This document shows, piece by piece, positions 1 through 7,366 of a stretch of DNA of 32,203 nt (its first letter is position 1; each line of letters begins with the position of its first letter). This DNA comes from CAZIKB01 sp964539665 (GTDB lineage: Bacteria > Zhuqueibacterota > Zhuqueibacteria > Oceanimicrobiales > Oceanimicrobiaceae): contig CAZIKB010000073.1 in assembly GCA_964539665.1 (NCBI GenBank), positions 1 to 32,203 on the forward strand, given 5' to 3'. The translations under genes were made by a program, and so were the position numbers. The notes below the pieces were generated by a model. That model did no database searches and was not told the DNA's origin. It was given only the letters and a program-made list of their open reading frames with translations.

Positions 1-756
1 AACATGCCTTATTTTCCTTTCGCAGTCCCGGACTGCCGGTTTGACCAACGAAACGAAATGTTCAAGCGCCGAACCTGGGACGACGAGCTACTTTCTTTTG
101 GAAACCAGTTTTTCAACCAGGTCAAATATCAAAACAAATATGGCTACCGGAAACTCGATTATGCCCTGAGAAACGCTTCCTGGCACATTGAATACGGTTT
201 TGCTTTCGGGAACATGTGCAGCAACCGTGGGCTATATTCATGGAGCCATGTGTCGGATAAAGTCAAACGGTTTATAGAAGCCGATGGCCCGGTTACCAAC
301 ACTCCAGAAGTTAATACCCGCATTGTAAAAAAAGCGGCCCGTTTCCTGGGGGCAGATTTAGTGGGTGTCTGCTACGCTCACCCCAACCTGGTCTATTCCC
401 ATGAGCTCGATCTTGTCGATAACGAACACCGTCCCGTTGATCTACCCGATGAGTGTAGTCATGCCATCGTTATGGCCGTTGAAATGGATTACGAATCCAG
501 TCTGCATTCTCCCAACGGCATTGCTGGTGCATCTACTGGTCTGGGGTACAGTCGGCAGGCAGTTGTGGCTAACCTGGTGGCTACATTTATCAGGGGACTT
601 GGATATCGAGCTATCCCTTGCGGCAATGATACTGCTTTGTCCATTCCACTGGCTATCGCTGCCGGGCTAGGAGAGCCCGGTCGGAACGGTCTGCTGATTA
701 CTGAAAAGTACGGTCCGCGGTGCGGATTTGCAAAGTCTTTACCGACTTACCTCTAA
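1..756 (+). CDS. Reductive-dehalogenase-like protein, N-terminal portion (5' end outside window, frameshifted)
   Basis: Corrinoid/iron-sulfur protein of the reductive dehalogenase (RdhA) superfamily, in which cobalamin and two [4Fe-4S] clusters reduce carbon-halogen bonds in known members. The frame is open to base 1, so the ATG at 4 need not be the start; full RdhA proteins are usually longer. Visible family features are the YSRQAVVA segment (Tyr182 counting from the ATG at 4), the LGYRAIPCGNDT segment (Asn208) and AGLGEPGRNG leading into KYGPR. These align by eye with the active-site Tyr and Asn region of characterised dehalogenases such as PceA. After KYGPR the frame runs out of homology and stops at 756; the next frame, starting at 720, continues the family sequence (VRICKVFTDLPL). 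A single missing G in CGG(G)TGCGG near 718-721 explains this. No anchoring RdhB-like gene follows. Actual dehalogenating activity is not shown; many homologues have unknown substrates. Confidence 0.8.
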   Translation, partial: NMPYFPFAVPDCRFDQRNEMFKRRTWDDELLSFGNQFFNQVKYQNKYGYRKLDYALRNASWHIEYGFAFGNMCSNRGLYSWSHVSDKVKRFIEADGPVTNTPEVNTRIVKKAARFLGADLVGVCYAHPNLVYSHELDLVDNEHRPVDLPDECSHAIVMAVEMDYESSLHSPNGIAGASTGLGYSRQAVVANLVATFIRGLGYRAIPCGNDTALSIPLAIAAGLGEPGRNGLLITEKYGPRCGFAKSLPTYL

Positions 757-1130
757 ATCATGATGATAACAAAACTTTTGGCGTGGCCCAATTTTGCGAG
801 ACCTGCAAAAAATGTGCGGATAAATGCCCTTCGAAATCTATACCTTACGGCGAGCCGACCAAGGAAGGTCCAACGTTCAGCAACCATTCAGGTGTCAAAA
901 AGTGGTATATCAATCCAGAACAATGTTTTAAGTATTGGGTGAAAAATTGGATGGACTGTAACAATTGCGTGGCCGTTTGTCCATTCAATAAACCGCGAGG
1001 TCTTTTGCACGATGTGGTTCGGGTATTAATTCGGAAACTTCCAGTATTCAACCGTTTATTGGTCTGGGTGGACGACTTTTTTGGTTATGGCAAACCGACT
1101 ACTAACCAAAAGAAGAATTTCTGGGAGTAG
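720..1130 (+). CDS. Reductive-dehalogenase-like protein, C-terminal iron-sulfur portion (same gene after frameshift)
   Basis: This frame holds the remainder of the reductive-dehalogenase-like gene. It opens with VRICKVFTDLPL, the sequence expected directly after KYGPR of the upstream frame, and the first Arg corresponds to a conserved active-site Arg region in the family. Two ferredoxin-type cluster motifs follow: CETCKKCADKCP (Cys26, 29, 32, 36) and a second set with Cys69, Cys80, Cys83 and Cys87 ending in CPFNKP. The tail after that is short. The GTG at 720 has no ribosome binding site, so independent translation is unlikely. Either the gene is a recent pseudogene or the missing base is a sequencing or assembly error; a programmed frameshift is less likely because no slippery heptamer is visible. 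Confidence 0.8.
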   Translation: MRICKVFTDLPLNHDDNKTFGVAQFCETCKKCADKCPSKSIPYGEPTKEGPTFSNHSGVKKWYINPEQCFKYWVKNWMDCNNCVAVCPFNKPRGLLHDVVRVLIRKLPVFNRLLVWVDDFFGYGKPTTNQKKNFWE

Positions 1131-1168
1131 CCTTAACTGATTGAATTATAAGTTCATGCATTTTTTTG

Positions 1169-1197
1169 TTTACTTGGAAAGTTTAAATTTGTATAAT
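1169..1197 (+). promoter_or_regulatory. Candidate sigma70-type promoter for the secreted Lys-rich protein gene
   Basis: TTTACT at 1169-1174 is followed after 17 bases by a perfect TATAAT at 1192-1197, about 84 bases before the ATG at 1281. The overlapping TAAATTTG at 1184-1191 would also fit the Bacteroidota -7 consensus TAnnTTTG, so the promoter class is open. Confidence 0.45.
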
Positions 1198-1270
1198 AAC
1201 TGAATATATTTTTATTATTTATCAAATGAGTTCCTACATTTAACTACAATTATTTATTCAGACAACATAT

Positions 1271-1277
1271 GGAGGAG
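1271..1277 (+). promoter_or_regulatory. Ribosome binding site that sets the start at 1281
   Basis: GGAGGAG lies a few bases before ATG 1281. The in-frame ATG at 1269 overlaps this Shine-Dalgarno sequence and would have none of its own, and starting at 1281 gives a clean signal peptide. Confidence 0.7.
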
Positions 1278-1280
1278 AAC

Positions 1281-2180
1281 ATGAAAATAAGACTCACAAT
1301 TACCTTTGTTGCACTATTTTTATTTGCAAACTTTGGTAGCAGCTACAGTTTTCAACAAGACGTCACTATCGTCGCGCCGACCTCCGAAGCTGCAGAAGGA
1401 TTAGACCTGCAAGCTGTAAGCGAACTTTTCAAAGATTCAGAAAACGTGGAGGCTTTTGAAAAGGCATTAAACGATCCTGATACCGGGGTAAATAATCTCG
1501 ATTTGGATGATAACGGTGAAGTGGATTTTATCAGAGTTGTTGAAAAGGCAGCAGATGAAACTCACGTTATGATACTGCAAGTCCCGCTTTCTGAGACAGA
1601 GTTCCAGGATGTTGCAACCATTGAAATCGAGAAATCAGGTGACGAGGCGTACAACATGCAGATTCACGGCAATGAAGTTATTTATGGGGCTGATTATTAT
1701 GTTGCGCCAACCCATGTTCATATTCATACCTGGCCGATTATTGGTTGGATGTACCGCCCCGCTTATCGTCCTTATCGTTCGCGATATTATTTTGGCTTTT
1801 ATCCACGCTGGCATCGACCATATCGTCCTGTCACTGTAAATGTCTACAGGACCAGGACTGTAAGATATCGCAGTACTACCACTTTCAGGGTTTCCAATAC
1901 CACCAGAGTCAGGACTGTGAACAAAGTAAATTACCAACCCAGATCTTCTACTCTGGTTAAAAAGAAAACAAGGGTTGTAGCCAATCCCAAAACAGGAAAA
2001 GTAAAAAAGACTACAGTGAGAACCAGGAATACGCCGGCTGGAAAGAAAAAAACTACCGTCACAAAAGGTTCAAAAAAAACAGTTAAAAAGGGTGGCAAAA
2101 AAGCTACCGTTAAAAAGGGGAGTAAAAAAACCAAACCCAAAAAGGGGGTCAAAAGAACTAAGGTTAAAAAAAAGAAGTGA
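1281..2180 (+). CDS. Secreted conserved hypothetical protein with Ca-loop-like motif and Lys/Thr-rich C-terminal tail
   Basis: Function unknown. The 299-residue product begins with a signal peptide (MKIRLTITFVALFLFANFGS) and has three parts. Residues about 30-135 form an acidic, probably globular domain holding a D-x-D-D-N-G-E-V-D loop that resembles an EF-hand or dockerin calcium loop and is followed by FIRVVEKAADETHVMILQV. I recall similar segments in Bacteroidota hypothetical proteins. Residues about 140-200 are rich in His, Tyr, Arg and Trp (HVHIHTW, then Tyr-Pro-Arg repeats). From about 226 to the end the chain is dominated by Lys, Thr and Gly in KK-G/T-KK repeats like histone-H1-type tails. 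The mature protein should therefore have an acidic head and a strongly basic tail, suited to binding polyanions at the cell surface, which is inference. The SD GGAGGAG and the upstream promoter suggest a single-gene transcript. Confidence 0.75.
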   Translation: MKIRLTITFVALFLFANFGSSYSFQQDVTIVAPTSEAAEGLDLQAVSELFKDSENVEAFEKALNDPDTGVNNLDLDDNGEVDFIRVVEKAADETHVMILQVPLSETEFQDVATIEIEKSGDEAYNMQIHGNEVIYGADYYVAPTHVHIHTWPIIGWMYRPAYRPYRSRYYFGFYPRWHRPYRPVTVNVYRTRTVRYRSTTTFRVSNTTRVRTVNKVNYQPRSSTLVKKKTRVVANPKTGKVKKTTVRTRNTPAGKKKTTVTKGSKKTVKKGGKKATVKKGSKKTKPKKGVKRTKVKKKK

Positions 2181-2244
2181 CATCAATGGGCTGTCAAGTG
2201 TGGCCCCTTCTCAATACAGGCCAGATGCATATCTGTGATAAGAA

Positions 2245-2391
2245 AATAATTAGTGTTTGAGTGAAAACCAGCCCAGAATGTCATTTCGAACAGGGTGAGG
2301 AATCTTGTTTCATTGAAAATGTTGTAGTTACAGATTTCTCCTTTCAGTCGGAATGACAGAACAGAGAGTTTTCGTTCAAACACTAATTATT
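2245..2391. repeat. Dispersed inverted-repeat (MITE-like) element
   Basis: The arms 2245-2268 and 2368-2391 are inverted copies matching at 22 of 24 positions (core TTAGTGTTTGA). Inside them a second inverted pair is present: TGTCATTTCGAA at 2279-2290 and TCGGAATGACA at 2348-2358. The 147-base unit could fold into one long hairpin. Related pieces occur at 6193-6290 (inner motif), 12919-12941 and 19379-19398 (outer motif). No transposase is encoded. A 66-codon minus-strand frame across it has no coding character. It lies downstream of two converging genes (ends at 2180 and 2437). Confidence 0.65.
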
Positions 2392-2436
2392 ATTCGGGGA
2401 TGGACCGCTCCGAAAAAATGCGAGCACAAAAGATAG

Positions 2437-3249
2437 TTATTGTACAGCTTGCTTAATAAACATCAACCATTTATCAAAATATGGTTGACCGCCAACAATG
2501 TAGGTGTCATTATGGTCCGCTCCTTCAATATCATAAAACTCTTTGGGCTCATCGGCTATTTCAAATAATTTTCGGCCTAAACGATACGGCACAGTACGAT
2601 CCTTTGTACCGTGCAGCACTAAAAGCGGAACTTGAATGTGCGGGATTTTATCATTTGAATTTAATTTCGTACGAATAATCAGGTACACCGGAATGAAGCC
2701 AAATGCAGATCTGGCCATATCTTTGGCAGAAGTAAAAGTTGACTCTAATATTAAACCTGCGCTTGAACGTTTGGTAGCTAAATCCACCGCAGCAGCTCCT
2801 CCCAATGAGCGTCCAAAAATGATCACATTTCCTGCAGAAATATCTTTGCGTGAAATTAGAAAATCGTAGGCTGCTTCTGCATCAAGGTAAATACCAGTTT
2901 CATCAGGCGAACCTTCACTTTTGCCATATCCTCTATAGTCAAATAAAAAAACGTTGATTGGTAATTTAGTTAGTTTGGCTAAATTGTCGAGCCGGTCAGT
3001 GATATTGCCTGCGTTGCCATGACACCAAATCACGGTTGCCAGGGCATTTTCATTCGCCACAAACCATCCATGCAGGTTAACTCCATCGGTTGTTTCAAAA
3101 TAGCAGTCCTCTGCCTGCAATCCAAATGCTGCCGGTTGCCAGTATCCCTGCGGATATTTAAACGGGAAGAAAACGAAGTTGTTTTCAAAAATACGGATAA
3201 TCAGGATGAATAAGAGGATGACGATTAAGATTGCGAATATAAATTTCAT
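2437..3249 (-). CDS. Alpha/beta hydrolase, Bem46/ABHD-like, membrane anchored
   Basis: Serine hydrolase of the alpha/beta fold, close to the Bem46/ABHD13-17 group; substrate unknown, most likely an acyl ester or thioester. Residues 2-19 are a single hydrophobic segment, so the enzyme is probably held in the inner membrane with the catalytic domain outside the cytoplasm, or is exported. Seen motifs: oxyanion-hole strand HGNAGN (77-82), DYRGYGKS (104-111), nucleophile elbow GRSLGG with Ser148, Asp217 in HGTKDRTVP and His246 in GADHND, giving a complete catalytic triad. The length of 270 residues is normal. The only candidate start without trimming the anchor is the ATG at 3249, which has no clear Shine-Dalgarno. 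It stands alone, 139 bases after the universal stress protein gene. Confidence 0.85.
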   Translation of the reverse strand: MKFIFAILIVILLFILIIRIFENNFVFFPFKYPQGYWQPAAFGLQAEDCYFETTDGVNLHGWFVANENALATVIWCHGNAGNITDRLDNLAKLTKLPINVFLFDYRGYGKSEGSPDETGIYLDAEAAYDFLISRKDISAGNVIIFGRSLGGAAAVDLATKRSSAGLILESTFTSAKDMARSAFGFIPVYLIIRTKLNSNDKIPHIQVPLLVLHGTKDRTVPYRLGRKLFEIADEPKEFYDIEGADHNDTYIVGGQPYFDKWLMFIKQAVQ

Positions 3250-3270
3250 TCTGTAAGAGGGTTTTGGTGT

Positions 3271-3357
3271 TTATGGATATAAAGGTATATGGGAATAAGG
3301 CAATAAGGACATATGGCCATAAGGTGATTCCCTTACACCATATTTCCTTATTGCCTT
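3271..3357. repeat. Degenerate octamer tandem repeat and hairpin
   Basis: From 3271 to 3324 the strand is built of seven short units ending in GG, mostly 7-9 bases long (for example CAATAAGG, ACATATGG, CCATAAGG). AAGGCAATAAGGA at 3297-3309 is an exact inverted copy of TCCTTATTGCCTT at 3345-3357, so the region can form a 13-bp stem. It lies between two minus-strand genes with no T-run after the stem, so it does not look like a classical terminator. Confidence 0.5.
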
Positions 3358-3388
3358 AATATTCATACACCCTTCCGTTTCAGACCTG

Positions 3389-3859
3389 TTACTCTGCGTC
3401 TATAATTTTAACTTCACATTTTACTTGTTCTTTTAAAACATTTAGCATTGATCCAAAGATTAACCTTGAAAGACTCGAACGCTTGCGGCGTGTGATAACA
3501 ATCAGGTCTGGATCCTCTAAACTGGCCAGCCGTAATGTTTCTTCTAATATAGTGCCGCTTTTAATAACAGACTTAATTGGTATGTTTAATTGTTTTGCGC
3601 GGCGTTCAATTTCTGCTAGTTTTGTTTCTGCTTGTAATTTATATTCTTTTAAAAGAGAAAGATAAAGTTGTTCTGAGGGCTTCCCGCCTATCCACCCTTC
3701 ATCAGCCAATTTATGGGCAATTCTGTCCGCATATTCGATATCGATTACAAAAGAAACAATGAGGTGCGCTTTATTTTTATTTGCTAAAGCTAAAGACTCT
3801 TCAATGGTTTTTTGAGAGCTTCTCAGAAAAGAGACAATTAATAGAATTCTATTCATCAT
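3389..3859 (-). CDS. Universal stress protein (UspA family)
   Basis: Cytoplasmic Usp-domain protein of 156 residues. It starts with MNRILLIVSFLRSSQKTIEESLALA, the usual first strand and helix, and the second half has the DPDLIVITRRKRSSLSRLIFGSMLNVL stretch where ATP-binding members carry G-x2-G-x9-G-S/T. Here only FGS is kept and the earlier glycines are replaced by Arg/Lys/Ser, so nucleotide binding by the usual loop is doubtful. The gene begins 5 bases after the stop of the anion symporter gene. Two ATGs, at 3859 and 3856, are possible. Pairing of a Usp with a secondary transporter is a known arrangement and suggests that it modulates the transporter; this is inference. Confidence 0.82.
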   Translation of the reverse strand: MMNRILLIVSFLRSSQKTIEESLALANKNKAHLIVSFVIDIEYADRIAHKLADEGWIGGKPSEQLYLSLLKEYKLQAETKLAEIERRAKQLNIPIKSVIKSGTILEETLRLASLEDPDLIVITRRKRSSLSRLIFGSMLNVLKEQVKCEVKIIDAE

Positions 3860-3864
3860 TAAAC

Positions 3865-5292
3865 CTAAAAATTTAATCCAATCAATGGCCAGTAAAATAA
3901 AATTGAAAGTGTAAAAATAACAAAGGCAAATATTTTCATTATCATCCCACCTATAAGGGTGTCTTTCATGGTTACAAATCCGGATGAGTAAGCAATGGCC
4001 ATCGCGGGTGTCCCCATAGGTAACTGAAATGCTAACCCGGCGGGAATCGTAAGCGCCATCGTGACAATTCTTGGATCGATATTAAAATCAGCAGCAAATC
4101 CCAGCGCTAATGGCAAAATTAAAGCCACAGCAGCGGTATTGCTGATGGCTTCAGTTAGAAACAATGAGATTATAATTAGGGATATGATTAAACCCCAGGA
4201 GGATTGTACGTATAAACCCAGAGATTTTTCCGCGAGCCAATGTGCGGCACCGGTCATATCCATTGCAAAGCCTAAACAGATTGCGCCTCCATACATTAAA
4301 AATATTCCCCAATTCACATCTTCTTCCACTTCTTTCCAATCCAAAAGTTGAAAACCAAAGGCTATGACCACAGATGCAATGGCGATGTTCGCCAAACCGA
4401 GCTTCTCACCATAAAACACCCAGAAAAATATGGTCATAAGCATTAAAATTCCAATAGCTTGCTCTCTTCGAGTTACATGCCCCATTCTCAACTCTTTTCT
4501 TTTCAAAGCTACTCGTGCTTGTTCAATATCCTGAATTTCGGGGGGGAACATTTTAATTATTACAAAATAGGCTATTACAATCATGAAAATAACCGTTGGC
4601 AGAGTGGCCAGTGTCCAATGTAAAAAATCAATTGTATGACCGGTATTTTGATGTAAAATACCAAGCGCCAAAGGAGCGCGTGCGCCTCCCAGGAATGTAG
4701 CAATTCCTCCAATAATGCATCCCCAAGTCATGGATAGAAACAATCCCTTACCATAACGGCTTTGTAATGGAGCTAGTTTCAGTGCATCCACAACTTCCAA
4801 AACAATTGGAAACATCATGGCAGCGACTGCATGTTCTGACATCCAGAACGATAGAAATGCCGGTAAGCATAAAAAGCTGAGTAACAAAAACTTAGGAGAC
4901 TTTCCAAAATGCCTGAGCGTTAACAGCGCCAGCCGTGTACTTAAGCCTGAGCGCATTAATCCTGAAGCCAGAATAAAAGCTCCTAAAATAAAAAAAATGG
5001 CTTCATTACCAAAGAGCGCATAAGATTCAGAAGTTGATATAACGCCGGTCAATGGAAATAATATAACTACAAGAAGGCTGGTTATCATCAATGGAAGTGC
5101 ATGTGTGACCCAGAGAAAGATGGAGACTACAAATATGGCCAGCGCTTTTAATCCTTCAGGCGTTAGCCCTTGAGGAGTAGGCAGGTTTATTATATAAATA
5201 AAAATACTCAGCGAAAGGATTAATAAAAATGGACGAACTCTTTTTCGAATATTTACGCTTAAACCTGAACGTCCATTTAGTTTTATTTTCAT
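3865..5292 (-). CDS. DASS/SLC13-family sodium:anion symporter with altered first SNT motif
   Basis: Inner-membrane symporter of the divalent anion:Na+ family, which imports dicarboxylates, citrate, sulfate or similar anions with Na+. The 475-residue protein has many hydrophobic helices and the two-fold repeat of the family. The second substrate/Na+ site is canonical (SNT at 384-386, AISNTAAVALILPLA), followed by GTPAMAIAYSSG. In the first repeat the motif reads SEH (152-154, MSEHAVAAMMFP), where VcINDY-type proteins have SNT, and the following loop is GGARAPLALG. This marks a divergent subgroup whose substrate cannot be assigned. It follows fpg by 21 bases and precedes usp by 5, so these three are probably co-transcribed. 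The start has only a weak GGG next to the ATG. Confidence 0.85.
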   Translation of the reverse strand: MKIKLNGRSGLSVNIRKRVRPFLLILSLSIFIYIINLPTPQGLTPEGLKALAIFVVSIFLWVTHALPLMITSLLVVILFPLTGVISTSESYALFGNEAIFFILGAFILASGLMRSGLSTRLALLTLRHFGKSPKFLLLSFLCLPAFLSFWMSEHAVAAMMFPIVLEVVDALKLAPLQSRYGKGLFLSMTWGCIIGGIATFLGGARAPLALGILHQNTGHTIDFLHWTLATLPTVIFMIVIAYFVIIKMFPPEIQDIEQARVALKRKELRMGHVTRREQAIGILMLMTIFFWVFYGEKLGLANIAIASVVIAFGFQLLDWKEVEEDVNWGIFLMYGGAICLGFAMDMTGAAHWLAEKSLGLYVQSSWGLIISLIIISLFLTEAISNTAAVALILPLALGFAADFNIDPRIVTMALTIPAGLAFQLPMGTPAMAIAYSSGFVTMKDTLIGGMIMKIFAFVIFTLSILFYWPLIGLNF

Positions 5293-5313
5293 CCCGATAC
5301 TATCTCTCTAAAA

Positions 5314-6150
5314 TTACTGCCACTTAATAAACTGTTTTCTTGCTGCCGGTTGACAGGTTGGACAAAAAAATGTGTCATAACCCAATACTCCAGCACGCCG
5401 AATCGTTGTTCCACATCTGGGACAGAGTTGATCTTTTCGATTCCGAACTTTGACATGTCCGCGTACTTTTACCTCAATCGGCTCACGGGCTTTCTCCACT
5501 TCATCAATTCCCCAGGCAATTACCCGCCGAATGCTATCATATAGTATCTCAATATCTTCCAGGATTAATTGGTAGCAGAATGTTTTTGGATGAATGCGTG
5601 CGTCAAATAGAATCTCATCCGCATAAGCATTACCAATAGCGCTCAAAAGACTCTGCTGCATTAAGAAAACGCGAACTTGTTTACGCTGCCCCTGTATTAG
5701 CAGTTTAAATTTTTCTATAGTAAAAAGGTCGCTCAAAATATCTAAACCCTGACTTAAGTATTTGGGAATTTGCTCATAAGCACCTGTTTTGATTAAATAT
5801 ACTTTGCCCATTTTTTTATTATCTAAATAATGTAAAACTGAACCGTCTTCAAAATGTAAAGAAAAGCACAGGCCGCGACCAGGTTTTGCTGATTCAGTTG
5901 TAAATTTTAGCCTGCCAGCTAACATCGGGTGGAGGACTATTTCAACCTCGTTGATAAATTTGAAAATTAAAAAAGGGCCGTGTCGATAGATACTACTAAT
6001 TTTCGAATTGATCAAGACTTCTTCAAGTCCCTTGGAAATTAAAATTCTGAAAACTATGGGTTCAGTAATCTTGAAGCCGGTAATTTTTTTATCTGTAACA
6101 ATAGAATTAAGTCTTTTTTCCAGGTAGACTAAATCTGGTAATTCTGGCAT
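5314..6150 (-). CDS. mutM: Formamidopyrimidine-DNA glycosylase family protein (Fpg/Nei)
   Basis: Base-excision repair glycosylase/AP lyase of the Fpg/Nei family, 278 residues. The protein starts MPELPD, giving the catalytic N-terminal Pro2 and Glu3 after Met removal. IGNAYADEILFDA (172-184) is the conserved DNA-contacting segment with Asn173. The zinc finger is complete: Cys243, Cys246, Cys263, Cys266 in CPRC-x16-CPTC. Two positions differ from classical Fpg: where a Lys is expected near residue 57 the sequence reads RHGPFLIF, and where the finger normally carries an Arg after Gly the sequence is GYDTFFCP. Lesion preference is therefore uncertain and the gene symbol denotes the family. It is probably the first gene of a run with the anion symporter and Usp; the preceding 236 bases hold a dispersed repeat. 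Confidence 0.85.
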   Translation of the reverse strand: MPELPDLVYLEKRLNSIVTDKKITGFKITEPIVFRILISKGLEEVLINSKISSIYRHGPFLIFKFINEVEIVLHPMLAGRLKFTTESAKPGRGLCFSLHFEDGSVLHYLDNKKMGKVYLIKTGAYEQIPKYLSQGLDILSDLFTIEKFKLLIQGQRKQVRVFLMQQSLLSAIGNAYADEILFDARIHPKTFCYQLILEDIEILYDSIRRVIAWGIDEVEKAREPIEVKVRGHVKVRNRKDQLCPRCGTTIRRAGVLGYDTFFCPTCQPAARKQFIKWQ

Positions 6151-6192
6151 ATTTAAATCGTTTTAATCTGTTTATCCATTTTACTCCGCTTC

Positions 6193-6290
6193 TGTCATTT
6201 CGAACGTCAGCGAGAAATCTGACTTTGCTAATAAGCTCAATTTTGCCAGAAAACAGACTCCTCACCCACGAAAGCGGATTCGGGATGATA
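6193..6290. repeat. Degenerate copy of the TGTCATTTCGAA hairpin repeat
   Basis: TGTCATTTCGAACG...GAGAAATCT at 6193 onward matches the left inner half of the repeat at 2279-2310, and TTCGGGATGATA near 6279-6290 is the imperfect inverted partner. It lies in the 236-base gap between fpg and the amidohydrolase gene. Remaining bases of the gap show no coding or RNA signal. Confidence 0.5.
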
Positions 6291-6386
6291 TTTTATGACC
6301 TTTACTGAGCTCAACGGATAACCGTACATTTTTAACTATTCAGGTTTTATCTTTACTTCGGAAATTATTATTCTGTAATTAGATTT

Positions 6387-7301
6387 CTATAAACGCAAGA
6401 TACGAGAAATATTACCACCAAAGATCAATTCTTTATCGTGTTTAGAAACATTCAGAGAATCAAGAATCTGCATTTGCGATTCAAAGATTTCGTTTCTCCA
6501 GCCCCGTGGAAAATAGGATGAATCTGTTCCAAAGAGAAGCCGCTCAGGTCCCAGGACTTTGAGGGATTTATGAAAAACTTCCTTTAGAGTGAGAGGCGAT
6601 TGAATCCAGGAATTTGAGCTTGAAGTGTCGAAAAAAACATTATGAAATTCACTCGCAACCACCAGGGCTTCTTCAAAAAAACCACTGCCAAAATGAGGGA
6701 TGATAAAATTCACCTCTGGAAATTCATGAGCCGGTACTTTCAAATCGATCGGATTAGAATAACGAGGCTCAACATTGTCAGATAAACCAAGCCGGCCGCA
6801 GATCGGGATTTTAAGCTGGCCGAAATGAATAAAAACCGGCACATCGGCTGACACGGCTTCCTCATATACAGGAAATACAGACTCATTCGAAACATGAAAA
6901 TGATGCATGGCTGGATAAAGGAGAATGCCATTCATGTTTAGTATATTTAATGAATAAAGAGTCTGCTCTCGTGCGTCCGGTTGAGTCGGATCGATCATCA
7001 CATAACCAATAAATCGATCAGGAAAAGCCTGTACTGCCACGGTTAGCTGTTCGGCATCGTTTAATTTGCTGGCAAACAGCACCTGTCGTTTGACGCCATA
7101 TTTATCGAGTTCCTGAATCCATCTTTTGCCCAGCTCGTTTGGCGCAACAGGGGGAGCTTCCCACTCAAGTTTGTTTGCCAGATCTTCTATTCCTTCTTGC
7201 GGCAATAATTGGTTTTTAGCCAGATCATAATAATGTTTAAACCAATCATAAGAAAAAAAATGGCTATGAGCGTCAACTATTTCAACTTTGCGACTCAGCA
7301 T
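6387..7301 (-). CDS. Amidohydrolase-family (PF04909-type) TIM-barrel hydrolase/decarboxylase
   Basis: Metal-dependent hydrolase or decarboxylase of the amidohydrolase-2 group, 304 residues. Metal-binding residues are visible in order: His12 and His14 in DAHSHFF, His159 in FIHFG, His203 in IIPHFG and Asp260 in LLFGTDSSYFP. The C-terminal IFGGNISRIL is the usual ending of the group, where the last helix packs near the active site. Substrates in this family range from lactones and amides to aromatic carboxylates, so none is assigned. It is the last gene of a run reading AGCS symporter, PLP enzyme, amidohydrolase, with a 65-base gap before it. This suggests a step in breakdown of an imported amino acid or derivative, which is inference. 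Confidence 0.8.
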   Translation of the reverse strand: MLSRKVEIVDAHSHFFSYDWFKHYYDLAKNQLLPQEGIEDLANKLEWEAPPVAPNELGKRWIQELDKYGVKRQVLFASKLNDAEQLTVAVQAFPDRFIGYVMIDPTQPDAREQTLYSLNILNMNGILLYPAMHHFHVSNESVFPVYEEAVSADVPVFIHFGQLKIPICGRLGLSDNVEPRYSNPIDLKVPAHEFPEVNFIIPHFGSGFFEEALVVASEFHNVFFDTSSSNSWIQSPLTLKEVFHKSLKVLGPERLLFGTDSSYFPRGWRNEIFESQMQILDSLNVSKHDKELIFGGNISRILRL

Positions 7302-7366
7302 GAATTCAGCCTTTTAATTCAATATAAAGCCAATATACGAAAATGTGTCTTATGTTTCAAGAAGAT

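Noticed and set aside
2030..2180. A-rich end of the secreted protein gene as non-coding low complexity
   Set aside because: The frame stays open and encodes regular KK-T/G repeats ending in a single stop, so it is coding.
2183..2383. 66-codon minus-strand frame
   Set aside because: Lies wholly within the hairpin repeat and has no coding character.
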